A stretch of DNA of 64,000 nucleotides from Candidula unifasciata (lineage: Eukaryota > Mollusca > Gastropoda > Stylommatophora > Geomitridae): assembly GCA_905116865.2 (NCBI GenBank), contig CAJHNH020000557.1, forward strand, positions 1,068,184 through 1,132,183. The letters are read 5' to 3'. A model generated the notes under the pieces. The model did not search any database, had not been told where the DNA came from, and saw only the letters and a program-made list of their open reading frames with translations. The position numbers and the translations under genes are program-made. Positions 1 to 12,460 of the stretch are shown one piece after another (the first letter of the stretch is position 1; each line of letters begins with the position of its first letter).

Positions 1-483
1 TTCTTTTTTTGTGTATTAACTAGTAAAAAAATATAGCTGCATATCCTTAACAGAACATTGCAGAACAATACCAGCATATTTTGGCTGTTTGAGATTTCAC
101 TGAGCAATTTTACATTCAGTAGTTTGCCATCACATGATATTTGGTCGGCTCTTCATACCACTGTCAAAACCAGTTCAAGGTATTGTCGAATCACCGGCAG
201 TTGGATCAAACCCAGCACCCCAGAATTATAAAGCATGCTCGCAATGCTGAAGCCACAGACAAATGATTAAAACAAATATTGCTTTAATGAAGAAATCAAG
301 AGAGAATAGGAGAAGGTAAAGTTGGTCCAAAATCTGAGGCTGCCATTGGGTTGTGACATTTTTGGCTATACCAAATCTACCTCATGTCATCTGAGGTGGT
401 GGGAGCAGTTCCTATCCTCATCACCGGTCCTGCCAGAATAATTTGAGAAATAGTCTAGTACCCAGTTTGTAAGGCTAGGTCAA
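1..483. other. aPKC intron, nothing recognised
   Basis: No exon, repeat or element identified. The preceding kinase exon (the activation-loop region with TFCGTPNYIAPE) is not in this window. Confidence 0.6.
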
Positions 484-1016
484 CTCTAAAGCCACCACCA
501 CGCCTAGAGGCAACCGTAGAGCCACTCCTGCTGGCAACAGTAGAGCCACCCCTAGTGGCACCCTTAGAGGCAACACTCTAGAGGCGACACTAGAACCACC
601 TTTAAAGGCAACCCTAGAGTCAACACTAGACAGAACCATAGAGGCAACCCTCTAAAGCAACCCCTAAAGACAACACTCTAGAGCCACCTATAGTGGCACC
701 CTCTAAGGCAGCACTCTAGACCCACCCCAAGAGTCAACACTAGAGCCACCCATAAAGGATACCCTAGAGGTAAAACTAGATGCAACACTAGAGGGAACCT
801 TTTAGAGCCACCCCTATAGACAATTCTATAGAGCCACCCCTAGAGGCAACCCTAGAGACACCCCTAGAGGCACCCCTAGAGACACCCCTAGGGGCAACCC
901 TAGAGACACCCCTAGAGGCAACCCTAGAGACACCCCTAGAGGCAACCCTAGAGACACTCCTAGAGACACCCCTAGAGGCACCCCTAGAGACACCCCTAGA
1001 GGCAACTATAGAGCCA
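484..1016. repeat. 12-bp degenerate minisatellite around CTAGAG
   Basis: About 44 units of the type CCTAGAGGCAAC / CCTAGAGACACC, more diverged at the left end. In the intron upstream of the first visible aPKC exon. The minus-strand open frame (788-1102) is a reading of this repeat. Confidence 0.85.
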
Positions 1017-1670
1017 TTCTGGTCAGAAAAAAATGTCCAGCCTCTTCTGGTAATTGATCCTGGACCCACTGTCTTTACAGGTAAGTTCTGTAACGACCAC
1101 ACAAAATCAGCTCCCTTTAAATCTCTTTTTTTTTTCTTGTTTAAGTTGTAGATTTTGCATGCTATTTTAGTTTGAAATATTTGTCATATTGTAGCACCTC
1201 CCACGTCATATCTGTATGGATGTGTAGTATTGTATGTTTCTGTCTCAAGCTGTGTACGTTTATATTCTTGCCAAGTCTGATGGTATGTTCACAACTTTGT
1301 GCCATTGGTGTTAAAATTGTGCTTATTTTGCCTGTTGTGTGTAATAAGATCATTGAATTGTTGAAGATAGGCAAGCTTATAAGTGCTCAGTCTCTGCCAG
1401 CAGACGTGAAAGGATGTAGACATTGCTGGCTAAAATAACTGGCAGGAACAAATCATTAAAACCTAAATGTCAATTGCTTATTTAATACAACAAGAGTTAA
1501 TATTTCACGGTTCCAGGCACCTGCTTCTGCCAACAAATGCCATCTATGTTGGTTGCTTGCTTGGGCAGTTGTTGTCTTTTTTGGAAGATATTGTCTTCTT
1601 GAATTCTGTAATAATATTAATGATGATAATAATCATCACCTCAACCCGTGTTCCTGTGAACAGATTTCAG

Positions 1671-1789
1671 CGTGGACTGGTGGGCACTGGGTGTCCTGAT
1701 GTACGAGATGTTGGCTGGGAGGTCACCCTTCGATGCTGTAGGAAACGCTGACAACCCAGACCAGAACACAGAGGACTACCTCTTTCAAA
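1671..1789 (+). CDS. aPKC: aPKC exon: kinase C-lobe, DxWxxG helix F segment
   Basis: Enters with phase 2 (C completes a Ser codon, as in the conserved GFSVDWW) and leaves with one base (A) before donor GTTAGT at 1790. A second AG lies 7 bases upstream (acceptor boundary at 1664). It would put Asp, Tyr, Asn or His in place of the conserved Gly before Phe-Ser, so 1671 is preferred. Confidence 0.9.
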
Positions 1790-4700
1790 GTTAGTCGTGT
1801 GCTGTTTGTTGTTGTTTTTGTTGCAGTATTGTTGTCTCGTTTTTTTTCATACTCTTGAGCAAAAGTCACATTTTTTTCACCTGTCTTTTTTTTTAAAATG
1901 GAAACTTTTTCTTCTTCATCTTCTTCTTCGCGTTTACCGGCTGTAAATTCCAGCAGAAAGTTCTGGTTGTTCATCCATTTGTTGCATGCACATCTGTTTT
2001 ACATTTCTGGCTTATTGTTTGGCTAGTTTGTTGCAGACTGTTGGTTCCTCGCCTCTCAGGCAGATGCACTCTGACCTTGAACGAAAACCCTAATTAGTCA
2101 ACCTCTGTAACACTCTTGTCAGGAAAGCAATGGGTCTGTTCTTGTTTTCCTCACGACTGGGCCCGGAACCCACACAGGGAAATGGAAACAAACAGGCACC
2201 AAAAAACTGAATTGGCAGCTTGAAAATCATATCCAGAACTTGACAGCTGTCATCCTTGTTCCCTCATCTCTCTTTCTTCTCTCTATTTTACTATATTGTT
2301 TATTTTGTAGTCAGAAGCACAGAAATTGGTAGCAAAGTTTCTGGTCTCAGTTCTGTCTGTTTGCTGAGCTGAACGGATTCAACCCTGAGTGTTTATGATC
2401 ACAGGGAATATTCAGACATGGGAGTTACTTACCTGAAAAGGTAACCCTGTGACAAAGGGAAATGTTGACTGTTTCTCCTTCTCAGATATAGGTCATGGTA
2501 TTGTAAGGTCACATGCCCTCTACTAGCCACCATTCTTTCTCAGTGTAAATCTTTACAGTAAATCTCTACAGTAAATCTCGACAACCTGTTTTATGAAGTG
2601 AGGTTCGTGACTCAAAAATCTATCCTAGTTATCCCCATGTGATATCTAGGACCCCGGTTATGAGGAAGAAATGAGGCCAACTGCCTGACTAACACACACG
2701 TCACAGGGGGTGACTTATTAGGGTTGTTTTTAAAGTCGAGTGCATCTACCTGAGGGGCACGGAACCAGCAGTCTGCATAAAAAATATCTAGATTTGTCAA
2801 ATGTATGTGCACACTAAACTCAAATTCTAGAACAAGACCATAGCCCAGAAGAGGATGAACAGCCAGAATTTTCTGCCTAAGTTTACAGTCACTGAAATGC
2901 TAAAAAGAAGATCCTGGTCAGAAGTTTTGAAAAAAAAAATACAGATCTGAGTAGACAAAATATTGTTGCTTCACCGAAAACTACTCATCCTTCTTCTACT
3001 CATTCATCCTCCATCTTATCCTGTCTCACCCTCTTCTTTCTTCATCCTGCACCACATCCTCCATGTTATCCTGTCTGACCCTCTTCTTTCTTCATCCTGC
3101 ACCACATCCTTCATCTTATCCTCTCACCCTCTTCTTTCTTCATCCTGCACCACATCTTTCATCTCCGTTTTCATCTTTCTGACCACCTCCTCCTAATCCT
3201 TTATCACCCCTCTCCATCTTATTATTTTTCATGTGAATTACATCATCCCACTTGACAACGACCATGTTGATGAAGTTGCTGATTCTGTTATTATTTGTGA
3301 TCCTGTCTTCCACAAAGATTATTCTCTGTTTTCTGTAACCCTCTACCATTGCATTTCCCAACATAATGGCTAATTTCTTTTACTCCTTTTGACATCTTAT
3401 CTCTGCTGATTCTTTGCATTCACTGGCTGTAAACTCTGGTAGAAAGTTGTGGTTGTTCATCCACTTCTCAACTGTAGTCCTATTCCAGAACCTGTGTGTT
3501 TCATGCACATCTCTTTTACAAATCTGACTTATGTGTATGCAGACTGTTGGTTCCTTGCTTCTCAGGCAGATGCAGTATGACTTCAAAGGATGCTCCCAGT
3601 TAGTTGACTTCTACGACATGCTATTGGGTAGGCAGTGGGTCTAATTTTGTTTCCCCACAAGGAGGCCCCAGAACCCACATGTGGAGGGCATCACAGCAGT
3701 GTCATTTGTATTTTCCTGATGGATTTGATGGGTTATCTTGTGATTTCTTCTCACTCCACCACATTCCCAACATCAGAATACTCCTGGAGATGAAATCATA
3801 TACTTGTGTGTTTGGAAATCAATGATCGCTCATTAGAAAAATCTTTTTTTTTTTTTTTAACATATTTTAGAACATGTCATTTATGTCATTCCACAGTCAT
3901 CTTGGAAAAACCTATCAGAATTCCCCGATCTCTGTCTGTCAAAGCTGCTGCGTTGCTGAAAGGATTTTTAAATAAGGTAAGATGTGGGATTGCCCGATGT
4001 TTTACTGGAGCTTTTGTGGGAAGTAAAGTGTAGTCACTCTGTGACCTGCTATGCATGTCATACAAGCCAACTCAAGATATTTGGCTTGAGATTGGCTATC
4101 TCAGTTGATGGAGACATTGAGTTGGAGTCTGCTTTTAGTGAAACATCTGACACCTGTCAGGAAACATGTCACCATAATAGACCGAATCTCAGCTGGTAGG
4201 TGAAGTGCTGAATCATGTCCTGGTTGCAGAGCTCTGCAACACAGTCACTGTGGTGATGGTACTTTACCACTGGGCAGAGAGAAAAGTCTTTACAGCATCA
4301 CCACCCCAGTAGATGTAAGCCTTTATACTGTCTAAAAATAACCTGAGAGTCAGAGCATTGGATTCAAAAATGAAATACAGATTTTTAGGAGATTTCTCAG
4401 CCACCCATTCTTGTCGTTTTAAGCTCACCACCACCATCATTTCACTTTCAGTTGCCAGAAGAGAATCAGTTGTTGAAACAGAAGAGTTCCAGGATCTTTA
4501 GCAGATTCCCCGTGTATACAGTGAAACAGAGGTAAATTGAAACAGATGCAATGAAACAGAAATTCAGTGAAACAGAGATTCAGTGAAACAGATGCAATGA
4601 AACAGAGATACAGTGAAACAGAGGTACTAGGAAACAGTGATACAGAGATACAGTGAAACAGATACGGTAAAACCGAGATACAGTGAAACAGAGATAAACA

Positions 4701-7700
4701 GTGAAACAGATACGGTAAAACCGAGATACAGTGAAACAGAGATAAATTTAAACAGAGATACCATGAAACAGAGATTCCTTGAAACAGAGATACAGTGAAA
4801 CAGGGATAAATTGAAAAAGAGATAAATCAAAACAGAGATATGGTGAAACAGAGATACAGTGAAACAGAGATAAATTGAAACAGAGATACAATGAAACAAA
4901 GATACCGTGAAACAGAGATACAGTGAAACAGAGATTCCTTGAAACAGAGATACAGTGAAACAGGGATAAATTGAAAAAGAGATAAATCAAAACAGAGATA
5001 TGGTGAAACAGAGATACAGTGAAATAGAGATACAGTGAAACAGAGATAAATTGAAACAGAGATACAATAAAACAAAGATACAGTGAAACAGAGATACCAT
5101 GAAACAGAGATACAATGAAACAGAGATACAATGAAACAGAGATACAGTGAAACAGAGACACAGTGAAACAGAGATACAGTGAAACAGAGATACAATGAAA
5201 CAGAGATTTTCTTATAAACCAAAACATTCTTACGTTTAGTCTTGTCATCCTTCTCGTTTGGTCAGGTACCAGCGGAACGCTTAGGGTGCCACCCTCAAAC
5301 TGGGTTTTCTGATATCCAGTCTCATCCATTTTTCCGATCCATTGACTGGATACTGCTTGAAGAGAAGCAGATTATTCCCCCGTACAAGCCTCACATTGAA
5401 AATGAGCGAGACCTGGAACATTTTGACCCCGCATTCACAAATGAACCGGTTCGGCTGACTCCTGATGATCCGTAAGTTACCTCTTGTTTGATCCTAGCTT
5501 CTTGTATCTGCTGTTGACTTGAGTTTTCTCAAGTCTTCATGTTATTTTTCTGTGTTAACCCTATCTGTTGTTACATTAACTAATTTATCTTGTAGTGAGA
5601 GATGTTGAAGAAAAGGTAAGGATTGTGAGCAGAATGTATACCGTCACATCCCAGTGTAAAAGCCTCTTAGGCTAGGTTGTCTGTCAGAAGATAAGGATTG
5701 TGAGCAGAATGTACACCGTCACATCCCAGTGTGAAAGCCACTTATGTTAGGTTGTCTGTTAGAAGATAAGGATTGTGAGCAGAATGTACACCGTCACATC
5801 CCAGTGTAAAAGCCACTTAGGCTAGGTTGTCTGTTAGAAGATAAGGATTGTGAGCAGAATGTACACCGTCACATCCCAGTGTAAAAGCCACTTATGCTAG
5901 GTTGTCTGTTAGAAGATAAGGATTGTGAGCAGAATGTACACCGTCACATCCCAGTGTAAAAGCCACTTAGGCTAGGTTGTCTGTCAGAAGATAAGGATTG
6001 TGAGCAGAATGTATACCGTCACATCCCAGTGTGAAAGCCACTTATGCTAGGTTGTCTGTCAGAAGATAAGGATTGTGAGAAGAATGTACACCGTCACATC
6101 GCAGTGTGAAAGCCACTTAGGCTAGGTTGTCTGTCAGAAGATAAGGATTGTGAGAAGAATTTACACCGTCACATCCCAGTGTAAAAGCCACTTATGCTAG
6201 GTTGTCTGTCAGAAGGTAAGGATTGTGAGAAGAATGTACACCGTCACATCCCAGTGTAAAAGCCACTTATGCTAGGTTGTCTGTCAGAAGGTAAGGATTG
6301 TGAGAAGAATGTACACCGTCACATCCCAGTGTAAAAGCCACTTATGCTAGGTTGTCTGTCAGAAGGTAAGGATTGTGAGAAGAATGTACACCGTCACATC
6401 GCAGTGTGAAAGCCACTTAGGCTAGGTTGTCTGTCAGAAGATAAGGATTGTGAGCAGAATGTACACCGTCACATCCCAGTGTGAAAGCCACTTAGGCTAG
6501 GTTGTCTGTTAGAAGATAAGGATTGTGAGCAGAATGTACACCGTCACATCCCAATGTGAAAGCCACTTAGGCTAGGTTGTCTGTCAGAAGATTTGGCACA
6601 GGATGCTTCCACAGACATGAAAGACACAAGTTACCTTGACTTGGCTGTCTGCTAAAAATACTCAAGAGACACTCACAACTTCAGAGGAGATAGTCAAGCT
6701 TCTAAATTGTTCAGTAGAATTATTTATAAATTATAAATTGTTCATTTCATTTTTTTTTATGTTGTGTCAGTTGTTAAAACAGCATTATTATCATGAGTAT
6801 GAATAGTAAACAGCCAGTCTGTGTGCCTGCTCTTCTTCTTCTTCTCCGTTCATCTGAAGATGTGAATGTATGATGTCTGTTTACAACATGGCTGCGATAT
6901 TTGTATCTTTCGGCCGACGTGTCCTATTTCTGCAGGCATTTGTTGTTCTGGTTAGCTTTCTGGGTTAGTTTCCTGTGACATTGCAGTCTCGTTGTTGTGT
7001 GGTCATCTTTGTACACAGGTGGTGTGGTCATCTTTGTACACAGGTGGTGTGGTCATCTTTTTACACAGGTGGTGTGGTCATCTTTGTACACAGGTGGTGT
7101 GGTCATCTTTGTACACGGGTGGTATGGTCATCTTTGTACACAGGTGGTATGGTCATCTTTGTACACAGGTGGTGTGGTCATCTTTGTACACAGGTGGTGT
7201 GGTCATCTTTGTACACAGGTGGTATGGTCATCTTTGTACACAGGTGGTATGGTCATCTTTGTACACAGGTGGTGTCCTTCTCCCACAAGGCCTGTCCAGA
7301 GCAGCCACATAACACTGGTCAGCCCTCAAGAGAAGGCAGGGACAGAACATGGGCATTCCCCGTCATCCAAGGAGGCTTCTGTAAATGCAGAGCCAGTACA
7401 TGGTGCTATGATACTGGGCCCCTCAAGGAATCATCACATCCTGCTCATGACTGTTTAACACCGCTTCCAAATATTGGGCCTTTCATCCGTCACGGGCCGC
7501 ACCTTTAGAAGTCAGCAGGACCTAAGAACTTTGATTACCTACACAGAAGGCTTTCTTTGCTTCTTATGCATGTTAGACTTTTACAGACAACCTAACAGAA
7601 ATGAACTCCAGCTTGTACAGTGCATTGACAAAAGTGCACAAACAATCCTTACATCTCCCCCCCCAACATTTCGCTGAGGTAAATGGTGGAAGAGAAGAAG

Positions 7701-8701
7701 AAGAAAAAGAAGAAGAAGAATTTTACTGCAGCGTGCTTTCATATCCACTGTAGTTCCAGTTTTGGCTATTCATTTACTAACAATCTTGAATGTAACCCAG
7801 GATTTCAAAGTGATGCTCAACACTCTCCACTGAGCATACCTGTCTCCCTCTTTCTCTGCATGTTTTTGTAAGTTTGTTGGTCACAACATGTGTGCCACTG
7901 GTTCTCAAGCCAGTTGAAGTCTGCAGTGACTGCCTCCACCTCCATTCTCATACTAGATGTTTTGATATCAGCTTCTTCTGCCTCTCACCACAGAGCCTGT
8001 ATTTATAATCACATCATGTTGGTGGGATTGTCTTGAAACAGTTGTCCGAGAGCAAATGGACAATTCATAGATATCTGGTTTGAGGTGACAAAACATTCTG
8101 TATCTTGTATGTTTTTGGTTGATACGGTTATCTGAAGAACGTACAGATATATGGTTTGAGGTGACAAAACATTCTGTATCTTGTATGTTTTTGGTTGGTA
8201 CGGTTATCTGAAGAACGTACAGATATCTGGTTTGAGGTGACAAAACATTCTGTATCTTGTATGTTTTTGGTTGGTACGGTTATTATATCTGGTTTGAGGT
8301 GACAAAACATTCTGTATCTTGTATGTTTTTGGTTGATACGGTTATCTGAAGAACGTACAGATATCTGGTTTGAGGTGACAAAACATTCTGTATCTTGTAT
8401 GTTTTTGGTTGGTACGGTTATTATATCTGGTTTGAGATGACAAAACATTCTGTATCTTGTATGTTTTTGGTTGGTACGGTTATCTGAAGAATGTACAGAT
8501 ATCTGGTTTGAGGTGACAAAACATTCTGTATCTTGTATGTTTTTGGTTGGTACGGTTATCTGAAGAACGTACAGATATATGGTTTGAGATTAAATAGCTT
8601 GAATGTTTTTCAGGAAAACCATTGGCAGTATTGACCAGTCAGAGTTTGAAGGGTTTGAGTATGTGAATCCTCTCCTGATGTCCATGGTGGACTGTGTCTG
8701 A
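1671..8701 (+). CDS. aPKC: Atypical protein kinase C (iota/zeta type), C-terminal four coding exons; 5' part outside the window
   Basis: Serine/threonine kinase of the Par polarity complex (partners Par-6, Par-3, Lgl), acting at the apical cortex. Coding exons are 1671-1789, 3897-3976, 5266-5471 and 8614-8701; phases join cleanly and end in TGA. The first exon gives kinase subdomain IX ([20 protein letters not shown]) and the aPKC-typical [12 protein letters not shown]. The second gives [17 protein letters not shown]. The third gives [11 protein letters not shown], the lobe end HPFFRSIDW and the turn motif LTPDD with its phosphorylatable Thr. The last gives the hydrophobic motif FEGFEYVNP, where acidic Glu replaces the Ser/Thr of other PKCs, the diagnostic atypical feature. 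The chain ends DCV, like the C-terminal tail of other aPKCs. The PB1, C1 and N-lobe exons are not in the window. Small departures from family usage ([26 protein letters not shown]) do not break the frame. Family identification is from memory of homologues, without a search. Confidence 0.94.
1913..2181 (+). mobile_element. Family A dispersed repeat, copy 1
   Basis: SINE-like family defined here by shared strings: GTTCTGGTTGTTCATCC, GCAGACTGTTGGTTCC, CAGGCAGATGCACTC, TTAGTCGACTCTTACGACA, GGCAGTGGGTCTGTTCTTG and CGGAACCCACAC, in that order over about 270 bp. One end is a GAA/CTT-rich run. Cannot assign a known class. Confidence 0.8.
2645..2905 (-). mobile_element. Family A copy 2
   Basis: Full-length, diverged; inverted relative to the copy 1 orientation. 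AGCAGTCTGCAT and GATGAACAGCCAGAATTTTC are recognisable. Confidence 0.75.
3000..3165. repeat. 50-bp pyrimidine-rich repeat, about 3 copies
   Basis: CTCTTCTTTCTTCATCCTGC recurs at 3031, 3081 and 3128. aPKC intron. Confidence 0.8.
3414..3682 (+). mobile_element. Family A copy 3
   Basis: Full-length. Contains GCAGACTGTTGGTTCCTTGC and GGTAGGCAGTGGGTCT. aPKC intron, 210 bases before exon 2. Confidence 0.8.
3897..3976 (+). CDS. aPKC: aPKC exon: kinase C-lobe
   Basis: Acceptor CATTCCACAG ends at 3896 and donor GTAAGA begins at 3977. It encodes the [21 protein letters not shown] region, with 80 bases fitting the phases of the neighbours. Confidence 0.93.
4517..5205. repeat. 16-bp minisatellite (GAAACAGAGATACAGT), about 43 copies
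   Basis: Ends 60 bases before aPKC exon 3. A 160-bp block (ten units) carrying the variants GATTCCTTG and AATCAAAAC is duplicated (anchors at 4772 and 4932), so a higher-order repeat is present. Confidence 0.92.
5266..5471 (+). CDS. aPKC: aPKC exon: end of kinase domain and AGC-kinase tail
   Basis: Acceptor TTTGGTCAG ends at 5265 and donor GTAAGT begins at 5472. It holds the ERLGCHP segment, HPFFRSIDW and the turn motif LTPDD. Two bases (CC) carry over to the last exon. Confidence 0.95.
5616..6592. repeat. 75-bp minisatellite, 13 copies
   Basis: Unit starts ATAAGGATTGTGAGCAGAAT. Several copies read CAGAAGGTAAGGA, a strong donor-like string. Final aPKC intron. Confidence 0.93.
6998..7275. 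repeat. 25-bp minisatellite (GTGGTCATCTTTGTACACAG), about 11 copies
   Basis: Perfect 25-bp spacing with G/A variants. A unit length not divisible by three explains three overlapping open frames, none of them a gene. aPKC intron. Confidence 0.92.
8065..8610. repeat. 76-bp minisatellite, 8 copies, reaching the last aPKC acceptor
   Basis: GGTTTGAG anchors occur at about 8077, 8153, 8230, 8290, 8366, 8427, 8503 and 8579; two units are shortened to about 60 bp. The final unit turns into CTTGAATGTTTTTCAG, the acceptor of the terminal exon, where other units have CTTGTATGTTTTTGGT. Confidence 0.9.
8614..8701 (+). CDS. aPKC: aPKC terminal coding exon with hydrophobic motif and stop
   Basis: Acceptor GTTTTTCAG ends at 8613. 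It encodes [17 protein letters not shown] and ends DCV then TGA at 8699-8701. The acceptor lies in the last, diverged unit of a 76-bp minisatellite. Confidence 0.95.
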
Positions 8702-9419
8702 CTCCACACCCAGCAGACGTCACACAAGAGATCAGTAGTGTCGACATCACACAAATGATTTGGGCAGTCCCCTTAAGACCAGCTTCAACATGGAAACATT
8801 TGTTATTGATGGAAATTCATCTATGTGGCAATATTTGAATGTATTTATGAATTATTCTTGTCCATATCTTGAAGGTATAGTTAAAATCTGGATGTGTGAG
8901 AATGAAATTTCTGGGAAACTTGAGTGATTTCAGCTTCAAGACTTATATTGCTCACTTCAGGTACTTCTTTTTATGAATGTCTAGTCTAGTAAATTACCCT
9001 GTGTATTTTTGTTCTGTATAATTTTGCAAGGTCAAGTTTTGAAGCCTGCAAATGGGATTCTCGTAGTTCACTTTCAGAGTTTATGTTTAAACACGTCTCA
9101 TCAAAAGTAGAAAAGTTGTGAACATTTTCAGAAAAATTCTGATTCTTTCTCATGGTGAATGACCTGCCAGAAGATTACAAAATCACGAGTATTCTGAGAA
9201 GTGTTCTCATCCATTCTCTTATTTCATTGATCAGTTAGCCAGTATTACAGAGAAACACTGGATGATTGTGAAATCTTTAAGAAATATTCTATTCCATTCT
9301 GACAAAAGATGAGCAGAAACATTGTAAGACATATTTGAATCCTTTCTCAAAAGTGCGGTAATCATCATCCAGTGTTACAGAAGAACACCAAATCATTATT
9401 TAAATATTCACAAACATAA

Positions 9420-9580
9420 TCCTAACTCATTTGTGTTTTCATAGATTGCTAGGATGAGAGCAGAAAGATAACAATAACTTTGGGAACAGTTCTAATCCTG
9501 TCTCATGTGTTGTCATAGATTGCTAGGATGAGAGCAGAAAGATAACAATAACTTTGGGAACAGTTCTAATCCTATCTTTA
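9420..9580. repeat. 74-bp tandem duplication
   Basis: ATAGATTGCTAGGATGAGAG occurs at 9441 and 9515 with the following 50 bases repeated. Downstream of aPKC. Confidence 0.85.
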
Positions 9581-10184
9581 TTTTAACGAGGTTTTAGTGC
9601 AATTTCATTGTTGAAATATTAAATGCTCAACAACAAATGAAGCATAAGATTTGAACACTATCTTTCTACATATTGTTGTGTTCGCACATCCTGTTTCCTT
9701 CTGGATGTTCAACTTGATTAAATTATTATTTTATTTGTAATTTAACAGAAATATTTGTCTAATTGGATATTAATGTTTTTTAAATTACTTTGCTTGCGTT
9801 CTTAACAGGTTTCCGGTAATTTGCTGTGCTGCAGTTGTTGTCTTTGGTAGAGAAAGTGTTACTGTTCGCTTTGAATATTAGAATACAGAATGGGTGTAGT
9901 AGATACAGTCTCATTATCAGTGTCCAGTAAGTTATGAATTAATACGTGTAGATACTGCCATTGATATGATATTGATACACTCTTGGCAGTTGACGTATCG
10001 TTTTTACTTGGAATATTATCATTTCTATCAGTATTTTCTGTATGAATTATTTGACAAGTATTTAAGATTTGCAGATATTATTTCTCCAACTGGATTAGAA
10101 CATTGTATTTTGTTAGTCCCAGTATTAATTGATTGAAAGTTTATTTAAAATGTATTGAAAGTGAGGGCCCGAAAACAAATTATC

Positions 10185-10335
10185 GCAAATGTCAGATGGA
10201 GACGGTCATAATCTGTTTGACCGTGTTATGAGAAGAAGGGAAACTGGAAATTGTAGTGACCACAGGAAGGATTTCCGGAAAGAGAGGCAGAGGAAGACAG
10301 TGCAAGATGATTCTTGACAGACTTAATGTAGGTCA
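10185..10335 (+). pseudogene. LINE reverse-transcriptase C-terminal remnant
   Basis: Reads, with one frameshift, as RVMRR then KLEIVVTTGRISGKRGRGRQ and MILDRLN, the tail of a non-LTR reverse transcriptase. Same family as the sequences at 53850 and 63640. Frame broken and 5' truncated. Confidence 0.65.
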
Positions 10336-11034
10336 TCGTTAATTTAATTACGACATCATTAAATGGCTAATATCTACAGTATTAATTTCAAACCAGACAC
10401 GGACAGCATTAATTACAAGGCAGATATTATGGACAGCATTAATTTCAAAGCAGACATTTTAGACAGTGTTAATTTCAAAGTGAACATAGGTTTAAAAGTC
10501 TGCAAAAGTAGACACCAACAGTAATTGTAAATATAATAATTTGTGAACATTATTCTTGGCTGTGTTAATGTTCATGTTCAGACATGTCTTCCATTGCCCA
10601 CAAATGTTCAACATTATATTATCGCACAAGCTTCCTCTTAAAAAATTTCAACAGCAAGCTCAGGAGCAGGTGTTTGAAGGGCTAGAATTCACCTTCTCAA
10701 CTTACAGCCTGTGCCACATATGACTATCCGCACTTTTGACCACAAAATATTAAATCACATAAAAATAGTAAATATAGAAAGTTATCTACATTGGTTGGGT
10801 CAAAAAGTTCACAGAGCTGATGATGCCTGGAGTGCATATGTACGATAATTATATGTATATAGATTGAATTTTTTGTGTTTTATATACTGTTTTTATAACC
10901 TGTTTGAATGAAAGTAGTGTTGTAAAATGTAAGTTAACCTTAGGACTTGTTAATTGGAACGGAACTTGGTCAAAGCCGAAAGGAGCCTGTACATGTCTTA
11001 GACAACACATGATCTAGGTTCTCATCTTTGCTAA

Positions 11035-12460
11035 CATAACGGAATTGTGCAGGTGTCTGGAGGTTAGTTACTTATCTCTGCTAACTCACGAGATTTGTGC
11101 ATGTGTCTGGAGGGTAGTTACTTATCTCTGCTAACTCAAGAGATTTGTGCAGGTGTCTGGAGGGTAGTTACTTATCTCTGCTAACTCACGAGATTTGTGC
11201 ATGTGTCTGGAGGGTAGTTACTTATCTCTGCTAACTCACGAGATTTGTGCATGTGTCTGGAGGGTAGTTACTTATCTCTGCTAACATAACGGAATTGTGC
11301 ACATGTCTGGAGGGTAGTTACTTATCTCTGCTAACTCAAGAGATTTGTGCAGGTGTCTGGAGGGTAGTTACTTATCTCTGCTAACATAACGGAATTGTGC
11401 ACATGTCTGGAGGGTAGTTACTTATCTCTGCTAACTCAAGAGATTTGTGCAGGTGTCTGGAGGGTAGTTACTTATCTCTGCTAACTCACGAGATTTGTGC
11501 ACATGTCTGGAGGGTAGTTACTTATCTCTGCTAACTCACGAGATTTGTGCACATGTCTGGAGGGTAGTTACTTATCTCTGCTAACTCACGAGATTTGTGC
11601 ACATGTCTGGAGGGTAGTTACTTATCTCTGCTAACTCACGAGATTTGTGCAGGTGTCTAGGGGTAGTTACTTATCTCTGCTAACTCACGAGATTTGTGCA
11701 GGTGTCTGGGGGTAGATACTTATCTCTGCTAACTCACGAGATTTGTGCACGTGTCTGGAGGGTAGTTACTTATCTCTGCTAACTCACGAGATTTGTGCAG
11801 GTGTCTAGGGGTAGTTAATTATCTCTGCTAACTCACGAGATTTGTGCAGGTGTCTGGGGGTAGATACTTATCTCTGCTAACTCACGAGATTTGTGCACAT
11901 GTCTGGAGGGTAGTTACTTATCTCTGCTAACTCACGAGATTTGTGCACATGTCTGGAGGGTAGTTACTTATCTCTGCTAACTCACGAGATTTGTGCACGT
12001 GTCTGGAGGGTAGTTACTTATCTCTGCTAACTCACGAGATTTGTGCAGTGTCTGGGGGTAGATACTTATCTCTGCTAACTCACGAGATTTGTGCACGTGT
12101 CTGGAGGGTAGTTACTTATCTCTGCTAACTCACGAGATTTGTGCAGGTGTCTAGGGGTAGTTACTTATCTCTGCTAACTCACGAGATTTGTGCAGGTGTC
12201 TGGGGGTAGATACTTATCTCTGCTAACTCACGAGATTTGTGCACATGTCTGGAGGGTAGTTACTTATCTCTGCTAACTCACGAGATTTGTGCACATGTCT
12301 GGAGGGTAGTTACTTATCTCTGCTAACTCACGAGATTTGTGCACGTGTCTGGAGGGTAGTTACTTATCTCTGCTAACTCACGAGATTTGTGCAGGTGTCT
12401 GGGGGTAGATACTTATCTCTGCTAACTCACGAGATTTGTGCAGGTGTCTGGGGGTACGTA
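11035..12460. repeat. 50-bp minisatellite, about 28 copies
   Basis: Unit core GTAGTTACTTATCTCTGCTA then CTCACGAGATTTGTGC. Variants (ACATGT, AGGTGT, ATAACGGAATT) recur in blocks, a sign of larger internal duplications. Intergenic. Confidence 0.93.

Larger units (their letters stand above)
8702..11034. other. aPKC 3' untranslated and downstream DNA
   Basis: AT-rich with a 74-bp duplication and a LINE remnant. ATTAAA near 9617 and 9716 might serve as poly(A) signals; I see no AATAAA in the first 2 kb, so the transcript end is not fixed. Confidence 0.5.

Noticed and set aside
1065..1095. Possible micro-exon at TCTTTACAG/GTAAGT
   Set aside because: The acceptor and donor are back to back, leaving a zero-length exon.
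11035..12460. Possible CRISPR-like array of regularly spaced repeats
   Set aside because: The whole 50-bp unit repeats; there are no unique spacers, and the genome is animal.
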